A stretch of DNA of 64,000 nt from Climacium dendroides (GCA_950106755.1 OX467083.1:49676555-49740554); one strand, 5' to 3'; positions 10,601-22,059 are shown, counted from the first letter of the stretch. Notes: a model not told the origin generated them from the letters alone. Numbers and translations: made by a program.

Positions 10601-12348
10601 TGGTGGATGTTGTTGAAATTGTGCCTGATGACACACAGGATCCTACTACCATAGTTCTTGGATCAACTGCTGTGGAGGTGCAAGTTCCGGAGGTTGTACA
10701 TGGCAGGACAAGCAAAGGGGACTCTAGAAAGAATAGCGTTGGTGCTGATGCAGGTAACCCGTACTACTTGATTGAGGAGGGCTCCGACACCTTGGAGGAC
10801 TCTGGGAAGGAAGTGCAAGCAAATACTACTCCTACAAAGTCTTCCCCTAAGAAGCAGAAGAAAGTCACGAAAGTGGCTAACGAAGTAAATGCCAAGGCAG
10901 CACTCCCTGATTCTACGTCAGGTCAGGTGAGAGCTGCTTTGAATTTGCACATTCCACCCTTTGAAAATGCAAAACGGAAATTGTTGATTTTCAACATTCA
11001 TGGGACCTTGCTAGATTGTAGTCTAGCTTCAGAGAGGAATCCAAACTCTAGAATTAGACCCACCTTGAGAACGAAGACGAAGAGGGTCTTTCTAAGGCCA
11101 TGGTTGCAGCCCTTTCTATCTAGGTGCTTCTTTAATTTCACAGTGGGATTTTGGGGCAGTAAAAGTCAATCTTACATGGACGACATTGTGCCAACGATTA
11201 CAAGAAGGCACCAAGGAGGCTTGACTTTAGCCCTCTTTTTGTTTGGGGGGGGGAAAAAATGTACTGCTATAAAATTTGATGGGGATAAACCAGTAGCTTG
11301 GGATAAAGCTTTGTCCGCGGTTTACAGTGAATGGCCTCGATTTAGCGCATCCAACACTATTGTCCTTAACAACAATGCTTCAAGAGTGTCTTGCAACCCA
11401 GATTCAAATGTGGTCATCACAAAAGCCTTCTATGTTGTTGATTTGGCTAAATTGGCCGATGACAACAACTATTTGAAGGCCACTTTTGGAAGCTCTTTAT
11501 GTCGCCACAGATTTAACGGAATTTCATGCAAAGAATGCTACCCATGTACAGAACAACGCAATCCAAGAGCATGCGTTGATACGGAATTCAGATCCGGATG
11601 ATTGTGCAGAGACAAGGGAAGGTGAGGGGACTTATGGACCACGTGGTTCAAGCTCAGTTGTGTCCCCTCACCTTCCATTCGTTTTCCATTCTAACATGAA
11701 ATGTGTGTGTGTTTGCAAAAGGCGGCATGGAAGAGGGACACGAGGTCAAAGATGACAGCGGCGTAGGAGAAGAAGCAGGAGTCGTCAAAGAAGAAGGTGA
11801 GATGAAGAATTCTGAAAGTGCAACTTCATTACATTTTTTTTAAGGAAGCAGGAGCCTATGATCTAGGCTATCTAAGTTCTATGACTGTTGAATGACTATG
11901 TAGTCATTTAGTACTTCCATAGTACTCTCGTTGGAGTCATATGCGAGTCAAGAAGGGTTGTTGTCAGTGAAGTATCAGTCATTAGCCGTGACGACAACTG
12001 TTTCTACAAAAACCGATACGTTCAGAAGGTCCCACGGGTAAGAGTAATTCTTATCACTAATTTGTCATGTATTTTTTGCAGTTCACCTTGTGTGACGACG
12101 TGTACCTTGTGAATCCACGGTCCATTCGGCAGAAGGTAGCTCTGGGAAGAATAAGCGGTATAAGAGGGACTGATAAGTTCCACGGTATGGTTATTCCGGA
12201 TACCTGGTTCAAAGTAGATGTACGGTAGGTGATGGCTTCTAACTTGCTGCTGATGTTTCCCAAGCTACAGGCTGAGCAGCTCATTCTTCACGATGTACAA
12301 AGAGGAAATGTAATTTGGGATTCCAAGTACATAAGGTTCAACTTATGA
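7675..12348 (+). pseudogene. CACTA TNPA-like gene (Transposase_24) with phosphatase-like domain, multi-exon, decayed
   Basis: Coding segments in order: about 7675-7960 (basic, arginine-rich), 8711-9193, 9392-9475, about 10096-11601, about 11722-11796 (acidic linker) and 12082-12348. Segment 8711-9193 holds a Transposase_24-type domain (Ptta/En/Spm): a W-RLV...LDNNFEYL core, then PNQWSRLINYW and a MAHARRQVKNF tail. It ends at a GT donor and joins 9392-9475 in phase. Segment 10096-11601 starts with a coiled coil and a Pro/Ser/Val-rich linker and ends with an FCP1/NLI-type phosphatase fold (separate entry). Segment 12082-12348 (VALGRISGIRG...FHGMVIPDTWFKVDV) resembles the C-terminal domain of TNPA-like proteins and has an in-frame TAG at 12226-12228. 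Exon joins are inferred by eye, and it could be two genes. Divergent from the Tnp2 relic. Confidence 0.6.
10919..11500 (+). CDS. FCP1/NIF-like HAD phosphatase domain lacking catalytic aspartates
   Basis: This is the C-terminal part of the 10096-11601 segment. The order of blocks (AKRKLLIFNIHGTLLD, VFLRPWLQPFLSRCFFNFTVGFW, KPVAWDKALSAVY, NTIVLNNNASR) matches the plant FCP1/NLI-interacting-factor family of HAD phosphatases. In that family the first block is normally DxDGxL or DxNGxL and the last has two aspartates (LDDSPYK). Here the nucleophile position reads Asn (FNIHG) and the late acidic pair reads Asn-Asn. An inactive, binding-only role or simple decay are both possible. It lies inside transposon DNA between a Transposase_24 domain and a TNPA-like C-terminal piece, so it looks like captured host sequence. 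Confidence 0.7.
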
Positions 12349-13254
12349 TACAACTTGGCTGCAGTTGTAAGTATAATGTACAGTTTTGGGGCATCTTCAT
12401 CACAACCATGTATAGTAGTTGGTTGCCCTAATTCTGGAGCAAGTGGGCATGCAAACAGGGTTAGAAGTGCTCACTAGCTGAAATTCATGACCCTTTGGTT
12501 GTTTACTTTTTCAAACTATGGTGCTCATGAATATAGACATTGACTACATACTTGTGTAGTCTTTCATTTTGCAATTCCGTGTTTCCATTGCTTGTACATC
12601 ACTTTTGCTTCTTATGAGTTGTCATGTTTGTTACCTATTACTTCCCTATGAGGTTTATGAAAGGAAATGGTGAGGTATAGGAACGGCTTTTTAGGTACAT
12701 TACAATGTGAACTGTAGTAGTGAAATAGCACTGAAGCACACAAGAATGACTATGAAACCTCTACTACTTCACTGAGGTCGAACTGAATTAGCACTAATTT
12801 AAAATGAATGACTGTATCTAAACGGACACTTCAGTGAGCCTCAACTGTAGCCTCACTAGAACACGGAGGAATGACTATGGCTAAACTGCCTCTCTACTAC
12901 TAAATGACGATATAGGAACTCCTCAGTCATTTATTGAATGCCAAACTGGTCCACCATTCACGAAATGCTACTTGGAATGTGTCGGCTCCACCATAATCCG
13001 GACTACATTTCGACTAAAGTATGACTACAGTATGACTGAGGAGTTCCAGTGCCACGTCATCCAATCATGAACACATGAGCAGCCACATAGGATTATTTCA
13101 TGGATGAACATCGTCGTACTCAATCTGGATGGTGATATTAAAAATGCAGTCATTGTCTTAAAGGACTTGTCCACAATGACTGTAGAGACCAATTTGCAAA
13201 AGCAGTCATATATGTCCTAAAAGACTGAAAACGCAGTAAAAAACGTAATCATAG

Positions 13255-13275
13255 AATGCTCATATTCTTGTAGTG
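13255..13275. mobile_element. Right terminus of the large CACTA element
   Basis: The sequence ends in ATTCTTGTAGTG, the complement of CACTACAAGAAT, a canonical CACTA terminus. It is preceded for about 550 bp by repeated ATGACTA/TAGTCAT words that would serve as subterminal repeats. The following bases CAA would be the target duplication. No matching left end (CACTACAAGAA) was found in the window. Confidence 0.7.
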
Positions 13276-13276
13276 C

Positions 13277-13954
13277 AACACATTGCTGGGGAAGGTAGCA
13301 GACTGCATCACTAATTCGGTCGAGGCCTGAAAGCAAGAAGAAGAGATAATCCATCTTCAGAAGGAGGTGAATACCTTGAAGGCGGAAATCTTCGCCTTAA
13401 AGGAAGATGTGACCGCCATTAAGGAAATGGCGGAAGAGACTCGGAAGATAGCTGAGTAGGTGAAGGACACCCTAGGTGTATCCGGGATGGCCGCCACCAA
13501 GGCTAAGTTGTTCGACGAGGAAGTACAGAAGGAGAAGAAATTATCCGATTCTAGGATAGTGAGGATTCTCACAGATTATGTCGAGCGGGTCGAGATAATG
13601 ATGACGGAGGCACAGATATTGGCGGACCGGATTGAAGAAAGTAGCCGGAAGCTGACTAGAACTATATACTCCAAGGGGATCCAACTCTCGAATCTCTCTT
13701 TATTGGAGTCGTTTCCGAATGAATTAATTCTAGAAGAGGGAAAGGATAGGACTTCCAAGTCCAAAAAGTTCGAGCGAGTATCCATACCAGACAACACATC
13801 CGAGTCCGCGATTGATTTGGAGTCTACGTCCAATTCTGGCCAAGGCGACCCAACCCCTAAACCTATAGATGGAGAACGAAATTGGAACCTAAGTGAAGTC
13901 TTTAAGCAGATGGAAGCCGATTCGAAGAGTCCCACTTTAGGATTAGATTTATAA
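13277..13954 (+). pseudogene. Element B: broken relative of the 649-aa family (C-terminal half)
   Basis: One frame from 13277 to 13954 has two internal stops (TGA near 13328, TAG at about 13457). The coiled-coil part (KQEEEIIHLQKEVNTLKAEI, then MAATKAKLFDEEVQKEKK and RILTDYVERVEIMM) aligns with the coiled coil of the protein at 703-2652 (TKAALFD...VVTILVDFTARIERV) and with the minus-strand relative at 16140-17787 (AKARLFD...RIARILIDFAREIE). The N-terminal half is absent: the CACTA terminus at 13275 abuts directly, so the 5' part was lost or separated by the CACTA insertion. Confidence 0.75.
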
Positions 13955-15005
13955 ATCAGTTAAGATTGTACATACTAGGGAGGTTTAACACGGATCTAGA
14001 TCCTGTTCCGATCCGGCTGAGTAGTAGGTAGGACCGAAAGTCCGGCCTAAAATGCGGTGGGATTCCGTGGCACTTTTTGCCTTTTTGTACTTTAGGGGTT
14101 TTGTATATAAACCAGTCCCTAAGAGGGAAAAAGGTAGAAAAATCTTCTTTTGTAATCTCTTTGAGTTTTCTATTTACTTCCTTGTTGTATGTATGTTCTG
14201 TATGTGGCGGCATTGTATGATAAGGAATGAGGAGGGCGTAAGGAGAATTGGGAGTGATTTTCTTCTCCCCTTGGTGTTTCCATTCTTATTCTAAGTGTAT
14301 GTGAGTAGATAGCAAAGAGTTGGAAGTGAACTTCAATTCCTCAACACGTCTAGAGTTTAAGATTCCGGGTAAGAAAACCATTGTTAGGTTAGGTGGATAG
14401 GGAGGGATTCCTTAGTCGCGCTAGAACTCCCGGGTGGAAAATCCAGTTGAGTGACCAATGTCTCATTACCCTAGTTGGTAAACGAAAAAGCTAGATGTTG
14501 GAACGGATGGGTCTACTTGTAATCACCTAACTTTGCATGGATAGAACTGACCTCCAAGGTCGTTGTAGTACAAGAAGATCGTACGGGGGGGTGTCTTGGT
14601 GTAACCTGCAATCAAGATTACTATCTGAGTTGTTGTAAAGGACCAAACCAGATCTGTAGTAGTTAGAAGATTAAGAGATAGGTCAGTGGGTCTTCAACCA
14701 CTATAAATTACAGAAGGAGTGGTGGGCCTACCACTCTTAAAATCAAGCAACGACCCCTCTGATGGTTAAACAGAGGCTAAATTAAACTGGATAGGATTAA
14801 GGATACACGTAGATAGTCCGACACGGATTGGTCTACAAAGGTACCCAAGACCGGAATTAGTAAGACCCTGAAGTGGTGGCGATTTATGGACTGGATAGTT
14901 AATAGGAACGGAACGGTGGGAGTAAGCCAGTTCTCAACATTCCGGGTGTTGTAGTGATTCCTACCGCAGCACAGAGTAAGTGAAATTCCCTATTATGCTT
15001 ACAAA
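13955..15005 (+). repeat. Element B 3' non-coding region
   Basis: About 1 kb without a gene. It contains a TATA-like GTATATAAAC near 14103, a CTTGTAATCACCTAACTTTGCA patch also seen in element C, a GTACGGGGGGGTG patch, a GAGTGGTGGGCCTACCACTC perfect palindrome near 14718-14737 and the conserved stem-loop at 14756-14776. It meets element C tail to tail near 15005-15050. Confidence 0.5.
14756..14776 (+). other. Conserved stem-loop, copy B
   Basis: CCTCTG (14756-14761) pairs with CAGAGG (14771-14776) around the 9-nt loop ATGGTTAAA. The stem is identical to copies A and C while the loop differs. Confidence 0.55.
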
Positions 15006-15049
15006 AACCACTTTAAAGCATAACAAAGTGACTCTAAAGATAAAACCCA

Positions 15050-16139
15050 AGAGACTATGAAGTGTTTCATGTTATTAGGTATTATGGGAATAAATATCAA
15101 TACAAATGCTTCTCTTTCTCTCCGGTTCTCTTTTTCCCCCAAAACCGGACAATTCATTCGACCATTAATCACTGATTCGGATTATACTTCTAATCGATCC
15201 GAACCAAAATCCGATTATCCAATAAACTCAAATCTTGCCAGAATTAACGAATCCGCTTGGATATCACTGCTACACCCGAGGATCTCTTCTTCCTCGGTTT
15301 CCGTTCCGGTTTTGCTTAACCTCTGTTGGCACTTCAGAGGGATCCGCCACTTGGTTTTAGAGAAGTAGGCCCACCACTCCTTTCGGAACTTATAGTGATG
15401 GAAGACTTACTCGACTAATTCTAATTTCCTATTCTAACAAGATCCGGTTTGATCTTTCACAACAAACCAAGAGTAAATCCGGTTTACAAGTCACACAAAA
15501 ATCCCCCGTACGATCCTCTCCAATTACAACAACCTTAATGCTTCGTCGGATCCGTGCGAAACTTAGGTGGCTACAAGTGTATCCGCCCGTACCAACGCAA
15601 CCCAGGGTTCTTCCGTTTACTATTTTAGATGGCTAGACCTCTCAAGCGATTAGATGCTAACTCAGATATCCCATCTAGTAACTCTAGCACAGTTGAGAAT
15701 TCTCTCTCTAACTGCCTAGCCTAACACTGGCTATCTTACCTGGAATAATGAACCCTAAATTTGCTGAGGTGTAATGATTCACTCCTAACACTTACAACCC
15801 GTTCACATGCACATATAATCACAAGAAAATATCAAGGGGAGAAATTCCTCCTACAATCCGCTAGTCTACACTCAATCTCTCATCCCCTCACCCGGCTACT
15901 CTTTGGGAAAACAAGGAAAGCAATAGAAAATGCAAAAAGAGACAGCATATGCAAGAAAAAGGACTCTCCCCGTCTCAGTCTTGAGACTTGAATTATATAC
16001 AAAGTTTACATAAAGTGTCCCTGAAAATCCGGCACTGATCCGGCCGAGATTTTCGAATTTGAATTTTTCCTAATTTTTCGAGATAAGGTCCGGTTTAACA
16101 AAATTTCCTACTTCTAAATTCCTAACTACCTACTCATCC
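15050..16139 (-). repeat. Element C 3' non-coding region
   Basis: Read on the minus strand, this follows the broken gene at 16140-17787. It shares with element B the GTATATAA-type start, a CTTGTAGCCACCTAAGTTTCGCA patch, a GTACGGGGGATTT patch and the GGAGTGGTGGGCCTAC patch, and it carries the conserved stem-loop. No coding gene was seen. Confidence 0.5.
15320..15340 (-). other. Conserved stem-loop, copy C
   Basis: On the minus strand CCTCTG and CAGAGG pair around AAGTGCCAA. It sits the same short distance downstream of a GTGGTGGGCC patch as in element B. Confidence 0.55.
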
Positions 16140-17787
16140 TATGGGGGTCCACCACTGTCTAGAATAGCCATCGGTGATAGTTTGCTTAAGTTCTTACTCT
16201 TGTCTCCCCCTTGTGGAACGCGTTCCAGTTCCACAGGGAAAGTTGTCCTTGTTATTGGCCTTGGAGCTCCTGACGTAGAAGCTATTCCTCCTACCTTCTC
16301 CTTTGAGACTGGGGTCTCAAACTTCCTCTCTAGGATCTCTAGGTTGTCAAATTCATCCGGGATTGAAATCCCGAATAGGGAGATCGGATCACTTTGGAAC
16401 TTCCGGATGCTCTCTTCTATCCCCCTAGCATCCTTCTAGAATTCCTTCATCGTGTCCTCTATCTCCCTAGCGAAGTCAATGAGAATGCGGGCAATCCGAG
16501 TCCCGGATGGCTTCTAGTCCTTATACACTCCCTTGTCAAACAGCCTGGCCTTCGCCATCACATCACCGGATGCCTCCATTACTGCAGTCATCCGCTCTAT
16601 TGCTGCCCTAGTCTCGTCCTGCAGAGACATAGCAATCCTCACCTGCTCGCGACTGGTCTCCAGGTCCTTCCGGAAGACTTGAATCTCCCCTCACAATCGG
16701 ATTGCTAACTCGTCCATCTCCCGCAAATTGATGTTCTGCCTCAGCACCTGATCTTCTAATTCTCAGATTACATCTGGGTTGTTGATGCAGTTTGCCACCG
16801 CTTCCGGCAGCGCACTATTCGCGGTACTCCCCACCAAGTCCGCCACTTCGTGGAGCATAGTGGTCTTAACCTCCCAATCTGCTCTCACCGCATTGAGAAT
16901 CCGGATCAGGTCATTGAACGGACCCGTCAGGTCTATCAATTGGTTCATTGGAGCAGCCTTCGGCCTGATCACCTCTACTGGCTCCTCCTTCCTTAGAACG
17001 GCCGGTTCCGTTCTGTCCACCGGTTCCGGTTCCTTGTCTTTGCGGGGAATGGAAGGGGAGCCCCTTAGGTTAGGCGTCCACTTGATCCTTCTCCTAGTGA
17101 GAGGGACTTCTTCTTCCTCCCCCAGGGCCCTCTTCCTTGGGTTTTCACCCTTGTCTTCCGGCTCTGGATTATCCGGTTCGGTCTCAGATCCCTCCTCATC
17201 TAATCCTCCAAACTTCTGGAGAGCCATCTGGATTCTCTACTCTTTGTTCTCCTCCGTGGTCAGGAGGTTTTGGTTCTTGTACAAGTGGAAAAGGTAGGGG
17301 CATACCGGAGTAGCCGTACTCTTTCCTACATTGGCTACCAAGGCATTCACCAGCCCTTGTACGTAGCTCGCCTAGTCCATCTTCTTCCTCCGCTCAAGGC
17401 TCCGAAGATGGCGTTCTCGATTGTGGAAGTAATTCGTGTGGGTTTTTCCGGATGTAGGATCGGCACCAAAAATTCCAACAGCCAGCGGTGTCGTGCGCTA
17501 ACATAGTCTTCGATGGCAAATCCGTCTTTGGGGTTGGCTGCACCTTTGAACTTCCCCCGCACGAAATCTCCTTTCCGGATGGCTTGCACCGTACCGCCTT
17601 CTTCAAACTCGTACACTCCTCTCCAGATTTCCCGTGTCCATATGGGCGGAACTGGCCAGAGGGAGTTGTCAAATTGGTTAGGGGCTCCATCTATGAGCTT
17701 CCTAACTATAGCTTCATTCCAGAAGCCATAGGGTTTTCCGTAAAACCCTGCATACCCCATGGCAAAGAGATTCTCCATCAACTTCAA
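16140..17787 (-). pseudogene. Element C: frameshifted relative of the 649-aa family
   Basis: The N-terminal part (17347-17787) shares PNQF...W-REIWRGVYEF, NPKDGFAIEDY and RHRWLLEFLVPILHPEKPTRIT...NAIFGAL with the protein at 703-2652. The next segment (16763-17227), in another frame, is the acidic/basic linker and the start of the coiled coil, ending at a stop after NNPDVI. Downstream the coiled coil continues through further stops (AKARLFDKGV, RIARILIDFAREIE). At least one frameshift and several stops make it a pseudogene. Its upstream region is interrupted by the CACTA element at 18074-20279 and resumes at 20280. Confidence 0.75.
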
Positions 17788-18073
17788 TTCGCTTTCTCTC
17801 GATTGCTACTAGACTCTAAAGGCGCCACCTTTCTAACTTTAACTTCTACCTTTGATGCGCTCGCCTGTCCCTGAGTTCTAGATTGTTTTAGTTGCAGCAT
17901 CCGTCTCCTCACTGAATGACTACCTTACTTCTCTCCTGGCCACACATCCCGTTTCCTCACGATCTCTCGTCAGTCTCAACTGAGTCACCACCTATACCAA
18001 TTCTCACACAGACTCTCATGGCACTCACCCAATCTCAATCTTCCGCACTCAGATACACACAACTAATTCTTTC
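17788..18073 (-). other. Leader of element C, proximal part
   Basis: Non-coding on the minus strand, immediately upstream of the element C start codon. It continues after the nested CACTA element at 20280 to about 20450. No promoter motif could be assigned with confidence. Confidence 0.4.
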
Positions 18074-20279
18074 CACTACAACAAAAGCAGTGTTTTATGA
18101 CTGCAAAATATGACTGCAGTGAGTCGTAAAATCAAAAAATATGACTCACGTAGAAATCACTGTAGATGACTCGGAATATGACTGACTCCAGTCGTTTAGA
18201 AGCAATCGCTTCAGACATCAGTCATATGGGTTGAGGGGTATAAATACCCATTTTTAACCATAGTATGCCAACTAGGCGTATATTTTGACTATCCTAGGTT
18301 TTTTTTACTTTTTCTTGGGTTGCCCGAGCAAATAAAAAAATCCTACGTGGAATACAACTGTGTCGAGTCATATTTTTTGATGACGTGGAATATGACTGCG
18401 ATGAGTCATATTTTTTGATGACGTGGAATATGACTGTGGTTAGTCATATTTTGCAATAACATGGAATATGATTACGGTGAGTCATATTTTGCAGTGATGT
18501 GGAATATGACTGCGGTGAGTCATATTTTGCAGTAACGTGAAATATGACTGCAGTGAGTCATATTTTGCAGTGATGTGAAATATGACTGCGGTGAGTCATT
18601 TTTTGCAGTGATATGGAATATGACTGCGGTCAATCATATTTTGTAGTAACATGGAATATGACTACAACGAGTCATATTTTTTGGTTACATGGAATATAAC
18701 TAAGGTGAGTCATATTTTGTAATAATGTGGAATATGACTGTGGTGAGTCATATTCTTGTTAATGTGAAAAATGAATCTCATGAGTCATATCTTTAAATGA
18801 TGTAGAATACGACTCTCGTCAGTCATATTACTAACTACAATTACATTTTTAATGCATTTTAAATGGACATGATATATAACTATCATACATCAAAATGATT
18901 TAACAATTGAATAAAAAGCCTCCTGCAATTAAAAATGAATACATAATATATGATTTTAGAGATGTATGAGAGATAATCATATTAAAGAAGGAGAATGCAA
19001 GAACAAATACAACTATCTTCATTGACATTTATTAGTCACTAATACAAAATATATATATCACAATGAATCATTCACACAATCCTATAAGGCCTACAATCCT
19101 TACAATAATGTGAAGATGGCTTCATTGGGTTGTAAGTAGCCTCCAATGTCTTTGTTTCAACTTTTGGTGCCTGCATATACAATTAAAAAAATGAGAAGTT
19201 AATTTTTAGTGATTGAACAATAAAACTCAACCTTCAAAAGCTTATAACAATACAAAATATGTAGCTCAAGTTTAGGATAGGAAGAATAAGATTGATGATG
19301 ATGAAGAAAACAAGAAAAAAAAGATAAGTATTAAAAAATAACAAGAAGTAAAAGTTAAGATGCAACAAGAAATAAGAAGCAACAACTAAGCAACAACTAA
19401 GTAACAACTAAGTAACAACTAAGACACAACAAGAAATAACAAGAAACAACTAAAACACAACATGAAGTAACAATTAAGACACAAGAGGAAATAAGAAGCA
19501 ACAACTAAGACACAAGAAGAAACAAAAAGCACCAACTAAGACATAACAAGAAACAACAAGAAATGAGAGTGTAGATGCAACAAGAAGAAATAAGAAGCAA
19601 GAACTACAAAACAAGAACTAAAAAGAAGAAATAGTTCAAATGTAAGAGAAAAAAAGAATTTAGATGTAACAATAAGAAGCAAGAAACATGAAGTAAAGAG
19701 CAACAAGAAATAAGAGTTGAGATGCAACAAAATGCAACAAAAAGCAACAACAAATGAGAGCTAAGAGACAATAGAAAGTAAGGAAGAAGAACCACAAGAA
19801 GTGACGGCTAGGGTTTCAAAACCCTAAAAAGTGGCGGCTAGGGTTCTAAAACCCTAAAACAATAATGGCTAGGGTCTCAAAACACTAAAAAAGTCGTGAC
19901 TAGGATTCAAAATCCAAAAAAGTAGGTGACTAGGATTTCAAAATTTTAAATGATGGCTTATTTATATTTTTTTTAGAATTGCTCGTATTTTTCTTGAATT
20001 GCCCAAACCAAAAAAAAATTCACTACTATGAAAATATAATTGATAATATGACTCAACATTCCCAAACATGTTCCCTACGTTCCCTATGAAGTACTTTGGT
20101 ATTCCTAATGGCCGTATAGTATACACTTGTGAAGTACAAGGCGTAAAAATGACTGATAGTCATATTTTGCAGTCATATTTCTCCCCAAAGTGTTGGCCTT
20201 CAAGAATATGACTGCAAGCAGTCGCCAGTCATCCTCAGTTATAATTTTGCAGTCATAAAACACTGCCATTGTTGTAGTG
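18074..20279. mobile_element. 2.2-kb non-autonomous CACTA element
   Basis: The left end CACTACAACAA and the right end TTGTTGTAGTG extend into terminal inverted repeats of about 37 bp with about two mismatches (GCAGTGTTTTATGACTGC is shared). The target duplication TTC is at 18071-18073 and 20280-20282. There is no transposase. The left third is an array of roughly 40-45-bp subterminal repeats (separate entry). The middle has A-rich imperfect repeats (19300-19800) and four AGGGTTTNAAAACCCTA-type palindromic units around 19805-19930. It is inserted in the leader of element C, so it is younger than that element. Confidence 0.93.
18340..18840. repeat. Tandem subterminal repeats of the CACTA element
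   Basis: About eleven diverged copies of a unit near 40-45 bp built on GGAATATGACTGCGGTGAGT followed by CATATTTTGCAGTGATGT. ATGACTGC and its complement GCAGTCAT also form the terminal repeat. In known CACTA elements such subterminal arrays bind the TNPA-type protein; that role is inferred here. Confidence 0.8.
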
Positions 20280-20920
20280 TTCTCCAATCTCTGATCAGCG
20301 CAAAGGAAACAAACACACTTACACACTCACATAGAAATGGCTCCAACATAGCTGAGAGCGTGGCAGGTAAGCGAGAGCTCTCAGGTGCAAATGGACAGTC
20401 CAAACCCTAAAGGAGTCTTTTTGTATATTGGAAAACCTAATCATTACTTTTTTCGATTTTTTGGGCGTAGGTCCCGGATCCGATCCTCCGGCTCTAGATC
20501 TAAACCGGATTCATTTCCAATATCTATTCTATTTCATTTTCCGGTTTGATCATTGCTTGTTTCCCTAGTTATCCTAATTTTTAGTCTTTTCCTTCTTCCT
20601 GCACCAATCCGGGTATATTTTTTTTCCGAATTCCGTGTTTCAAAACACGATAGAGAGGAAAAATTGAAAAGTCGGGTTATGACATTTTCGATTTCAAACA
20701 TAGGAACCGGAAAGTAGGATTTGGATACTGATTTAGCTTAATCACTTAATAAGTCTACATACTTCACAAGATCTCGCGGGTTCGATCTTTAGAGTCACTT
20801 AGTTATGCTCTAGAATGATTTTTGGCAGTATAATAAGGAATTTACTTACCTTGTACTACGACAGAATCTATATTTTCATGCAATATATGTTCCCGTTCTA
20901 AAAATTTCCGACATTGACCT
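20280..20920. other. Distal leader of element C and unassigned sequence
   Basis: To about 20450 this is the continuation of the element C leader across the nested CACTA element. From 20450 to 20920 I see TCCGG-rich then AT-rich sequence with no gene. Confidence 0.35.
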
Positions 20921-22030
20921 TATGGATTATTGCAACCACTACCAAGTCCAAAACAACTGTGGTCATCTGTTTCAATGGATTTCATCACTAATTTGCCACT
21001 TCCATTGGACTTTGATACTATTTGTGTAATAGTAGATCGATTTTAAAAAATGGCACACTTTATTCCATGTAAAAAAGACAATCACAGGCAAAGAAACAAC
21101 TAGACTATTCATCGACAAGGTTATTGCTATCATAGGTTACCCGATGATATTGTGTCTAACCGTGGACTACAATTCATCTCCAAATTTTGGCAATTACTAT
21201 TTAAAATTTTGAAAGTGAAGATCAAATTTTCATTAGCATTTCATCCACAAATGGATGGACAAACAAAGTGAGTAAATCAAGTCTTGGAGCAATATCTTTG
21301 GTGTACTATTAATTACCAGCAAGATGATTGGACATCTTTGATGCCACTAGCCGAATTTGCTTTACAACAATAGCGTGCATGCATCTACACAAGAGATTCC
21401 ATTTTATATCAATTATGGATATCATCCCAAGATTGATATGCAACCGGCTTAGAAGGGAGAGAGTCCTGCAGCAGAGGATTTTGCAACACGTATGAAAGAA
21501 TTACATTCAACAATGAAGGAACATCTTGAAGAAGCTCAAATTCGTTACAAAGAATCTACTAATGTAAAAAAAAGAGCAACCAAATTTTCAAATAGGTGAC
21601 AAGGTGTGGCTACTATGACAAAGTGTGGCTACTATGACACAACATCAAAACTTCTAGACCTTGTGATAAACTTGACTACCATAGGATTGAACCGTTTAGA
21701 ATTGAAAAACAAATCAATGTTGTTGCATATTAGTTGGAATTACCTACATCCATGAAGATACATCCTATTTTTTACACTTCACTTTTGGAAACCTATAGAA
21801 AATCCAATTTTTCTGGTAGAATTCAAGTACCAACACCTCCTATTGTAATTGATGATTGCCAAGAATATGAAGTTGAGAATATTTTAGATTTGAGGATTTG
21901 ATGAGGTCAAATAGAATATCTTGTTCATTGGCATGGATATCCAATTAGTGAGCATATGTAGGAACCAACCTCTAACTTAACAAACACACCATTGGAGATT
22001 TAAGAATTTCATCGGCGACAACCAAACAAA
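20920..22030 (+). pseudogene. Ty3/Gypsy chromovirus integrase and chromodomain relic
   Basis: Across frames and many stops one can read the integrase core ([68 protein letters not shown]), then a GPY/F-like region (IKTSRPCDKLDYHRIEPFRI, HPIFYTSLLE) and a chromodomain (YEVENILDLRI, EYLVHWHGYP, EPTSNL). This is the 3' end of a chromovirus pol gene, heavily degraded. No LTRs or other domains were recognised nearby. Confidence 0.85.
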
Positions 22031-22059
22031 ATTAAATCTAGATAGAATAAACTCCTCGA

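Noticed and set aside
18340..18840. Regular repeats reminiscent of a CRISPR array
   Set aside because: The units are diverged, contiguous without unique spacers, and lie in a eukaryotic CACTA element with TIRs and a target duplication.
20770..20790. GCGGGTTCGATC, a tRNA B-box-like word
   Set aside because: No A box or cloverleaf could be drawn around it.
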